From Oceanospirillaceae bacterium (GTDB taxonomy: Bacteria > Pseudomonadota > Gammaproteobacteria > Pseudomonadales > Balneatricaceae), in the NCBI GenBank assembly GCA_013215505.1, contig JABSQZ010000001.1, forward strand, positions 824,006-888,005: a stretch of 64,000 nt of DNA. The letters are read 5' to 3'. Position 1 is the stretch's first letter. Each line of letters opens with the position of its first letter. A program made the position numbers and the translations under genes. Below are positions 54,901 through 61,600 of the stretch, piece by piece. The notes below the pieces were generated by a model. It saw only the letters and a program-made list of their open reading frames with translations, did not search any database and was not told where the DNA came from.

Positions 54901-57875
54901 GCTGTGGCGTAGCTGAAAGTAACAGGCGCAGTGGTCGCGTGCGACAAGCTGACAGTGAACTCGATATAACCAGCATCTTCGTTAACGGTTACATCGTTTA
55001 CGCTGATAGTAGGCGGTGTGTCTAAATCATTGATAGTTGCAACTGCGGACGCCGTATGACCATTAACACCTGAAGTGTAGTCAACGTTTTCGAACTGATC
55101 GCCATCTACAACGCCAGTGATAGTCGCTATAAAAGTCTCGTCGTCATAGTCTGCATCTTTGTTGGTTTGAACATCGACAACAACTGAGCTGCTACCCGCT
55201 GTGATAAACACGTTTTGGACAGCTATTGCATAATCCTCATCACCTTCGGCAGTGCCATTGGCGAACTCAACAGTTACTTGAGTTGCTTCTGTCACTGTGA
55301 CTGGGTTACCATTTTCATCCAGCAACTGCACAGTAAACTGTGATACCTGTCCTTCGTCGACTGCACCGTTAGAGCTGATAACAGCGTAAACAGTATCGGC
55401 TGAAGTTGGAACGCCCTGATCGGTGATTGTAGTCGTGACGCTGTCATTAGTAATCGAGGTGTTTTCATAAGACGGGGCTTGCACATTGCTGATTGTCGCC
55501 ACAAAGTCTTCGGCATTTTCTTTCAGGTAATCATTCACCGCAGCGGCGCTGATGATGCTGCCAAAAGCGACACCATTTTGGTTGGCGGCCGTGTAATCGT
55601 CAGCGCCTTGAGTACCGTTGATCCCTGCATCACTAAAGCTAATATCGACGCTACCACCGGTAACTTCAACACCGGCTGGGTTAGTCGCCATTACTTTATA
55701 GTAGGCAACTTCGCCTTCTTCAACTGCCGATTGGCTCAATTCGACGCCTTGGCTATCTACCGCGATTAGCTTAACGCTGACGGTATCATTGCTCTCATTA
55801 CCCGGTTGGTCATCGGTGATAGTCGTAGTAACACTGGCATTAGTAATAGCGATTACTTCATAAGCGGGTGCCTGAACATTGCTCATTGTGACGACAAAGT
55901 CTTCAGCATTTTCTTTCAGGTAATCATCTACAGCAGCCGCACTAACGATACTGCCAAAAGTAACACCATTTTGGTTAGCGGCCGTGTAATCGGCAGCCCC
56001 TTGAGTGCCATTGCTGGCGGCATCTGCAAAGCTGATATCTACGCTACCAGCTGTCACTTCTACACCCGCTGGGGTAGTCGCCAATACTTTGTAGTAAGCC
56101 ACTTCACCTTCTTCTATGGCAGACTGGCTCAACTCAACTCCGGCGCTATCCACGGCAATCAGCTTAACACTGACAGTATCTTCGCTGCCCGGAACACCTT
56201 CATCGGTGATGGTTGCATTGGCAGTATTTTTAGTACCAACAGCTACCGCTTCAAAATTGCCGTCCACATCGACTACATTGCTGATAGTGGCAATTAGCGC
56301 TTCAGGATCTTCTTTGTAAATATCATCAATCGCATCAACTACAAAAGTGGTTTCGCTGCCACCTGTAATAGTGACAGTTGTTGGCAGTGGAGCGGCATCT
56401 GTCGCATTGGCAGCGGCATCTGTCCAAGTGATATCAACAGTGACGCTCTCTCCTGCGGGTACAGTGACTGCATTACCAAACTCATCAACTAGCTTGACGG
56501 TATAGGTAAGTGCACCGCCTTCTGCAACCTCATCATCGTCAACACTAATTACCGCATATACAGTGTCTTCGGGCCCTTTTTCCTGCTCATCAGTGATTGT
56601 CGTCGCAACTTCATCAGCGCTTGTGACCACTTTTTCATAGGCGTTTAACACTTCACCTTTAATCGTGTCACTGCCGGCTAAAGTAACTTGATAGATTTCG
56701 CCATTGTCGGCTAAATAGTCATCTTTTGCTTTTACCGAGAAAACATCGCCAATCGCAACTTCTTGAGAGTCATTATCAAAATCTACACTGCCTTGAGTGC
56801 TGCCATCGGCAAAATTAACACTGACGCTGCCCGCTGCGGGATTAACAATCTCATTCCCAGCAGGGTCAACAGCTATTACTTTGTAAAAAGCCAGACCACC
56901 TTCAGCCACTGTGCTATCAGAAACTGGATCTCCAGCTTCATCAACAGCGATCACTTTTAGCGTTACTGTGTCAGGCTCAGTCACATCTTCAATAGGTACA
57001 TCTGGATTTTCTTCAACATTCGTTCCGGCATCAGTAATAGTACCTACAGCCTCAGTGTCATGACCATCTTCGGCAATATTGCCGGTCAGGCCTGTTAACT
57101 CGACGTTAAAGTTTTCGGTGCCTTCTTTGATGTAATCTTCTGTCACTGGCACGCTGATGGTAATGCTGGTTTCACCGGCCGGGATAGTGACAGTCGTGTT
57201 AACTTGACCGTAGTCCTTGCCTGGAGTGGCTGTTCCACCTTCAGTAGTGACAAAGTTGAAAGTGACTGGTGTATCAGTAGCGTTTGAAAGTGTTACTGTA
57301 AAAACCATAGTGCCGGCATCTTCATTGACAGTGACATCATTGATGCTGACGGTGGGTGGTGTAATAGGTGTTATGGGAGTTATAACCTGAGGATCAATAA
57401 CCGGCGCTACAATCTGCGAAGCTAAGCCGGTCGTTTCATAACCTGCATCCGGGTTAACTTCACCTGCGGTACGCTCTACGGTTACAAAGCTAGTACCACC
57501 ATCACCTGCTGTTGTGCCTGGGGCACCTGCTGCCGGAGCACCTGCAGCTGTTGCCTCGCCAAATTGGGTAGGGTCAGCCCCGGGAGTCAATAAAGCTTCT
57601 TGCAAGGCAAGATCTTCTGGGCTGAGTGTCGCATCGCCTGCTGAAAAATCTTGGGGATCGGAAAATGTCTCGCCGGTTGGCGACCATGACTGACCATCTG
57701 TCACTGTAATCTGGTCGCCGCTGAGCATATCCAACTCAACCTTAGCACCGGATACTGTGATGATGCGCTCGCCTTCTAATATTTCATCGCCTAGCGATAA
57801 TAGTCGCTGATTGCCGGCGGCATCTTCTGCAAAAACAGTACCAAATAAAAAACTAACCTTCCCAATAACAGCCAT
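48969..57875 (-). CDS. LapA-like giant RTX adhesin with retention module
   Basis: This 2968-residue protein has an N-terminal retention module (residues 1 to about 105; GDEILEGERIITVSGAKVELDMLSGD) with a TAAG site at 109-112. About 15 Calx-beta-like modules follow (about 170-2105), the middle nine in three nearly identical three-module cycles. A T1SS-143-type repeat comes next (about 2110-2270; ISEEGLSGGIKDGTG). Two von Willebrand A domains with DLSGS and DVSGS MIDAS loops start near 2280 and 2625. Two RTX nonapeptides (GGLGEDFMTGNGGADTF, about 2845) and a type I secretion C-terminus (LDLSDLL) complete it. The ribosome site is GAGGATG. It should be secreted by a LapBCE-type system and held in the outer membrane as a biofilm adhesin. 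Confidence 0.92.
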   Translation of the reverse strand: MAVIGKVSFLFGTVFAEDAAGNQRLLSLGDEILEGERIITVSGAKVELDMLSGDQITVTDGQSWSPTGETFSDPQDFSAGDATLSPEDLALQEALLTPGADPTQFGEATAAGAPAAGAPGTTAGDGGTSFVTVERTAGEVNPDAGYETTGLASQIVAPVIDPQVITPITPITPPTVSINDVTVNEDAGTMVFTVTLSNATDTPVTFNFVTTEGGTATPGKDYGQVNTTVTIPAGETSITISVPVTEDYIKEGTENFNVELTGLTGNIAEDGHDTEAVGTITDAGTNVEENPDVPIEDVTEPDTVTLKVIAVDEAGDPVSDSTVAEGGLAFYKVIAVDPAGNEIVNPAAGSVSVNFADGSTQGSVDFDNDSQEVAIGDVFSVKAKDDYLADNGEIYQVTLAGSDTIKGEVLNAYEKVVTSADEVATTITDEQEKGPEDTVYAVISVDDDEVAEGGALTYTVKLVDEFGNAVTVPAGESVTVDITWTDAAANATDAAPLPTTVTITGGSETTFVVDAIDDIYKEDPEALIATISNVVDVDGNFEAVAVGTKNTANATITDEGVPGSEDTVSVKLIAVDSAGVELSQSAIEEGEVAYYKVLATTPAGVEVTAGSVDISFADAASNGTQGAADYTAANQNGVTFGSIVSAAAVDDYLKENAEDFVVTMSNVQAPAYEVIAITNASVTTTITDDQPGNESNDTVSVKLIAVDSQGVELSQSAVEEGEVAYYKVMATNPAGVEVTGGSVDISFSDAGINGTQGADDYTAANQNGVAFGSIISAAAVNDYLKENAEDFVATISNVQAPSYENTSITNDSVTTTITDQGVPTSADTVYAVISSNGAVDEGQVSQFTVQLLDENGNPVTVTEATQVTVEFANGTAEGDEDYAIAVQNVFITAGSSSVVVDVQTNKDADYDDETFIATITGVVDGDQFENVDYTSGVNGHTASAVATINDLDTPPTISVNDVTVNEDAGYIEFTVSLSHATTAPVTFSYATADGSATAGLDYTTKTNGGSIATGATSIVIQVPIKDDYLKEGNETFSINLSNLSANLATTGNDVQGIGTITDAGSPGTPPVPPENPETVSLKLIATDSTGKELQVSEVTEGEMAYYKVVAVDPDGGIIANPTAGTVTVNFADGTTDGAADYANNSQVVTINQVFSVQTKDDYLADNGEKYKVSLAGDDTIAGDIVNAYEVVTNSTVVVETTINDEPTSGPEDTVFAVISSNGAVDEGQVSQFTVQLLDKEGNPVTVTEATQVTVEFANGTAEGDEDYAIAVQNVFITAGNSSVVVDVQTKKDDDFDDETFTATITGVVDGDQFENVDHTSGVNGHTPSAVATINDLDTPPTISVNDVTVNEDAGYLEFTVSLSHATTGPVTFSYSTADGSATVGLDYGNKAGGGSIATGATSTVIQVPIHDDYLKEGNETFSINLSGLSANVATTGNDVQGIGTITEDGTPGTPPGTPPVPPENPETVSLKLVATDSAGKELLVSEVTEGEMAYYKVVAVDPDGDIIANPAAGTVTVNFADGTTDGVADYANSSQVVTINQVFSVQTKDDYLADNGEKYKVSLGGDDTIAGDIVNAYEVVTNSTVVVETTINDEPTSGPEDTVFAVISSNGAVDEGQVSKFTVQLLDKEGNPVTVTEATIVTVKFENGTAETGDYSIDVNQVTIPVGSSSAVLNVQTKIDTDFDNETFTATISSVADGSQFENIDHISGVNGQTPSAVATINDLDTPPTISVNDVTVNEDAGYLEFTVSLSHATTGPVTFSYSTADGSATVGLDYGNKAGGGSIATGATSTVIQVPIHDDYLKEGNEIFSINLSNLSANVATTGNDVQGIGTITDAGSPGTPPVPPENPETVSLKLIATDSAGKELLDSEVTEGEMAYYKVIAVAPNGDVIASPAAGTVTVNFADGTTEGAADYANSSQVVTINQVFSVQTKDDYLADNGEHYFVSLAGNETIAGEIINAYEVVSNSTDPVQTTISDEPVKGSEDTVYAVISSHGAVSEGDVSKFTVKLLDHNGTPVTVTKDTDVTVSFANGTAENGDYAKVTQTVSIKAGSSSVLVNVQTIVDQDLDDETFTATINSVNDQGQFEKVIIQTPTAEGVINDLSTPPDNLTGTTTIISEEGLSGGIKDGTGVPADFSDSATAKGSLSFQDSDTNADNTQPFVFTLSGPTGITSGGEAVVWSWEPVSQSLTGVANGGPVAVIFVGDVVSNNGTHTAEYEVTLLAPLTHPTNSVEDVLSLNFNYSVSDGTNTSTSAGSFTVKVEDDMPFVENAEQVINLPQVDTNLMVVLDLSGSMDLNANGDGKTNKQSRLDLAKQAVAKMISSYDDLGDVKVRIVTFSDVSEKQGSVWVAADEAISYLNSLSAGGYTNYDAALNVAQDAFDDAGSISGAQNLSYFFSDGSPTASDGNNQQLKNENDGSSSDDGIQSAEERLWESFLKANDIKSMALGMGTGVNAGHLNPIAYDGVQNTEANATIVTDLSQLDAVLADSIVIPPVSGNILTGANAGYGADGGEGITKVTLSIKIPGDATATEVTFTFDGNSISNDSGSGNLPTVNGSTLSVVTAADAKLSINMQSGDFSYQSTQTPAAGLSETITYTLVDADGDGASATATMSIQGPLVPVVGQSIGTNVLIMLDVSGSMKGGFNGTTRLEAAKSALNDMLNKYNELGDVRVQLATFSDSKTLLSSSWMTIGAAIEKLNSIANPDGGTNYDYALDGMEEAFNSSGKLTGAKNVSYFLSDGVPTLSDANPGSSNPGDKTNENLGDGIDGTEQAAWQTFVTANNIKSHAVAIGDNVAVKYLNPIAYDGEEGAELAAIMPTSLAQLSAGLVNSVVSPGHVFIGTAEADLIVGGLGEDFMTGNGGADTFAFNVDNMSTAIVETDTIMDFRTVEGDKLDLSDLLAGETKASLDNYLNFESLNGDTLVHVNKDGDFANGGQVDQTILLKGVDLASGGASDQKIIDDLLAGNNLLTD
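51935..55415 (-). repeat. Three tandem 1.15-kb cycles inside the adhesin gene
   Basis: Each cycle encodes three Calx-beta-like modules beginning DTVYAVISSNGAV or DTVFAVISSNGAV, then PPTISVNDVTVNEDAG, then PENPETVSLKL. Cycle starts are near 55412, 54250 and 53083, a period of about 1.15-1.17 kb. Stretches of well over 100 bp are identical between cycles, for example 52482-52620 and 53642-53790. Confidence 0.9.
57525..57875 (-). other. Retention module and LapG-type cleavage sites
   Basis: The first 105 residues match LapA-type retention modules, which plug in the outer-membrane pore. TAAG is at residues 109-112 (57551-57540) and PAAG at 114-117. LapG cuts LapA between the two Ala of such a site at nearly the same residue number. 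When c-di-GMP is high, LapD holds LapG and the adhesin stays on the cell. Confidence 0.8.
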
Positions 57876-58173
57876 GATTCATCCTCTTTTATTTATCAGA
57901 TGTATGGCATATTAATGAACGAGAGATTAAAGGATATTGTACCTAGGGACAGTTTTTCTATTTAATTCATCTATTTGGCTTTATCTGAACACCAAATGAA
58001 CAGATAGATGATTTTTCGCCCTTTATAGGTACTTTTCTTAATTTTTAGTCAGGTATTCATACGAGTGTTTTAATAATTATTCTTGATTTAATGATAAATA
58101 ACTTTTAAAACAAGGCTTTTGGAAAAGGTTAATCTCTGCTTAAGGGCTAATCGCTGATTTAGCCAGAAATGAG
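57876..58173 (-). promoter_or_regulatory. Adhesin promoter region with a long inverted repeat
   Basis: About 300 bp upstream of the first adhesin. CATCTAT (57968-57974) and ATAGATG (58004-58010) form a perfect inverted repeat; inside it TTTGG (57974-57978) pairs with CCAAA (57992-57996). It lies about 95-135 bp before the start codon and could be an operator or an mRNA leader hairpin. Confidence 0.4.
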
Positions 58174-58602
58174 TTGGCACTTTTTATGCTTCGAAATGCA
58201 TTCCTCTCATCCAACACTGCACAGATTTTACTACTTAATCAGCTAACAGCAAGTTTGAAACCCCAGACAAAAAAAACACTAAACAGTGAGGATTTTCGGG
58301 TCTATGCAGAAATTAATGAGTTAACAAATACCATTGCTAAGCAATGGCTCGCTGATGTTCTGATCGCTGAATCCATAGCCAACCAGTCTACATTTTTCAA
58401 CAGGATTGGCTGCTCAACATTACCAATGCCGCTATTGATATTCACTAAAGTATCATTACTTTTAAAGCGTCATGGTATTTTGTCCGGCAATCTGCATCTG
58501 ACACTTGAAGCCACCTTCGCCCTGCCTGATAAGACTATAAAATTAATCATGCAAATAAAAAAACACCCGCAGGTGTTTCTAATTGAGCTCATTGCAGCAT
58601 AA
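58174..58602 (+). CDS. Possible small protein between the two adhesin genes
   Basis: A 142-codon frame opens with TTG at 58174 or ATG at 58186 and has no clear ribosome site. The product is mixed helical with Leu/Ile/Lys-rich segments and a C-terminal strand-rich part (LHLTLEATFALPDKTIKLIMQ). No family is recognised. The terminator of the second adhesin (58561-58578) lies within its last 15 codons, so part or all of the frame may be non-coding. It may also overlap the promoter region of the first adhesin. Confidence 0.35.
   Translation: MALFMLRNAFLSSNTAQILLLNQLTASLKPQTKKTLNSEDFRVYAEINELTNTIAKQWLADVLIAESIANQSTFFNRIGCSTLPMPLLIFTKVSLLLKRHGILSGNLHLTLEATFALPDKTIKLIMQIKKHPQVFLIELIAA
58561..58578 (-). 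terminator. Rho-independent terminator of the second adhesin gene
   Basis: On the minus strand AAACACC and GGTGTTT form a 7-bp stem around a 4-nt loop, followed by TTTTT. It lies about 75 nt past the stop of the second adhesin. A second hairpin (GGCACTG/CAGTGCC, 58608-58626) lies between. Confidence 0.8.
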
Positions 58603-58651
58603 AACCAGGCACTGCATTACAGTGCCAGGCTCTATCCTGTTTGATTATTAA

Positions 58652-61600
58652 TTATTCATCAATAATCAAGTTACCATTATCCAATAAACCTTGAATGACC
58701 GTATCGACATTATCGATACCTCCTATCAGATCGACACCTTGCAGACTAATTGCCTGATCGATTTGACTGGCATCTGCTTGCTGATCGGCAAAGGAGCCAC
58801 TTGCACTCACTTCAATCAGGGTATTTTCTCCATCGAATGAAACATTCAGATAGGAGCTCAGATCATCACCATTGTCCTGCATTGATAATAAATCACTTAA
58901 ATCAAGCGCATCATTACCCTTTTCACCAAAACCAATAATGGCAATATCTTCGCCTTTCTCGCCCGTTTCAGCGGCCGTGACAGTGAAAATATCATCCTCA
59001 TCGCTGGCAAACAAATTAGTCAGGGAGGTACGCTCATCAAACTCAGTCAGTCCGGTTTGCAGTTCAATCATGTCACGAACATGTTGCATTGCTGCATCTT
59101 CATCAACAGGCTGATAACCATTCTCAATAAGCAAGCTTTGTAGGTCTGCTTTGGAAGTTGCCGCCATATCAAAATTGTCATCTGAAAATGCGTCATGTAC
59201 TGATTGTTCTATCACAATACCATTATAGGCATCCCCATCATTGTCCAGAGACTGTAATAATACCGCCATATTCTCAACATAATCGTTATTCATATCTTCA
59301 AGACCGACACCGGCAATTTCTTGCAGGAATAAGGTGCCATCGGCCACCGCTGCACTTGAAACGGTACCAATCACAACATTGCCAATACTGAAGGTAATCA
59401 AGTCACCGTTGAGATATTTAAAACCACCTTTAGCATCGGTAATACCACTGAAGCCTGAATTGGTTGAATAAGCCAAACCTTCGACGATGCCATCGACAAA
59501 CATACCGGTATTAATTGCATCACCATTGGCATGCGTATTATCAATATACTCTTGATCTCTACGTGGATCATCACCCGAAGTATGGGCAAACACGGTGGTT
59601 TCCCACAACATCGAGCTTTGATCTGCATCGGCCAAAGCCACAATATAGGGAGCTGGATTATTTACTGGGTCAGATGAGATACCACCATAAGTAAGCTCTG
59701 GGTAGTTAAAGCTGCCATCAGCGTTTTTAGTCACTTCTACTGCCCAAATAGACAGCGCTCCGTCACGGTGCTCATCTGCCGGCGATTGCGTACCGTGCAG
59801 ATCTTTATTGACACGGCCTGTTTCAGTCATTCTGATGCCATAGCTCAAGTCACTATCCAGATAGTCACCACTATTATCTGGATCCGGATAGTTACCATTA
59901 GCATCGGGAGTAATAATGGAGTTTTCATCGAAGCTTATTTTCAAGCCTTCTAATTTTTTAACCTGATCACCGCTTGCTTTGCCTGATTGGAGTGTATAAA
60001 CCTGCGCATCAAAACCTGTGCCGCCACCATATGCAAAAGCATCGGTCGCTTGCACTGGATTACCGGCTGTATCAATCAAAATATTAGTGGCTGCATTTCG
60101 ATGACCATTTATCACCATCAAGACAAAATAATCAGCGCTGACAGCATCATCAATTTCGGCAAAGCTATCTTTGGATATAAAATTAAAGGCATCAACAAAG
60201 CCGTCATAACCATCTCTGGTATCGTAAGCATGTTCATGCACCTGCTTAGAAACCACCGTGCCATTATTATAAACATAAGTATCGACATCTATATTGGCAC
60301 CAACAATATCAAAGCTAATCGGCGGGACTATTTCTAAATTAACCGTGCTGACCGCGTCTCCGCCAATGTCAGTACCCACATTATCGGCACCATCAACAGG
60401 TAAGTAGTCAAACGAATCATTCAAGTTGTAATTGATATCAACCCCGGCAATTTCAAAGCTGCCTTCTCCGGCTAATCCAACTTCAACCTGGGCAATTTCA
60501 ACACCTGGCTTTGCTGTCAGGGTGACGGTGCGCAATAAATTACCTACATTGCCATTGCTATTATCCTGGCTATCATTATTACTGATCCAGATAGAACCAT
60601 CGGGACGAATTTCCAGATCATTATTCCCGTCTACTTGAATATCCACCGCATCGGTATTGGCGTTTATCAGCACCAGCTCCCCTGCTGCATTTTTACTATA
60701 AAGTTTTATTTCTACTCTGGCTGTTGAATTATCCGTTCCTGGTACGACACCGTCATCGATAAAGTTACCCCCGAGGCCATTGAGCTTCAGCTGAATATTT
60801 GAGGCAGTGGCAGATCCATCATTAATCGAGAATATGATTTTCTCATTGTTTTCGTCGATTTCTCCGTCACTGTTAACCCCCAGGCCGCCTCCGCGATGCC
60901 CAGCATCAGCAACAGAAGTGACCAAGTCGCCTCCCACCGCTTTAATAACAATCTCACCGTTGTTGACCAAAGTCACTTTACGGGTATCGCTAGTAACCAA
61001 GTTGCCCCAATTACTTAGATCTCCAGCACCTTGGGCACCGGTCTCTCCAAAATTAACGGTGGTGGGGTAATTAGGATTAACATCGTATTCCAATTGAGTA
61101 ACGCTAAAACGTTTCCCGTCAGTGCTGGCAGTTTCCAGCATTGCCTCTGTCACAAGTGAACGCACATTGCCTTCAGTGAAGTACAGCACGCCTTTATCAG
61201 GATCAGGCAGGCGTACCAATACAATTTTCATATCCGCTGCTAAAGTTTCTACATCAGACACTTCTGCGCCGTCAATAGTGCTATCTGACGCCAAGCCGTT
61301 ATCTTTAGAAAAATCAATGCTCGTACTGCGCGAATCAAAGGTGACCGTAAAGTCCTCAGAAACGGGTAAATTCGGGGTGCCAATTTTCAGACTCAACGAT
61401 CCGCTTGCTCCATCGCCATCGTTGTCTATCAGACTGTAGCTAATCAGATCATCGACGTAGCCTTTGATATCCGCTAACTGATACTGGTAACTGCCGTCTA
61501 ACATATTGAGAACAAACACCCCTGACTCGGTTGATACCGTCAGTGTTGAACCTGAAATTACACCGAGGACATTGCTGTTGTTGGTAATATTATCGGCAGT

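Noticed and set aside
55292..56960. Several open frames of 65-163 codons opposite the adhesin repeats
   Set aside because: They recur at the same place in each repeat and arise from the biased codons of the adhesin; none has a ribosome site.
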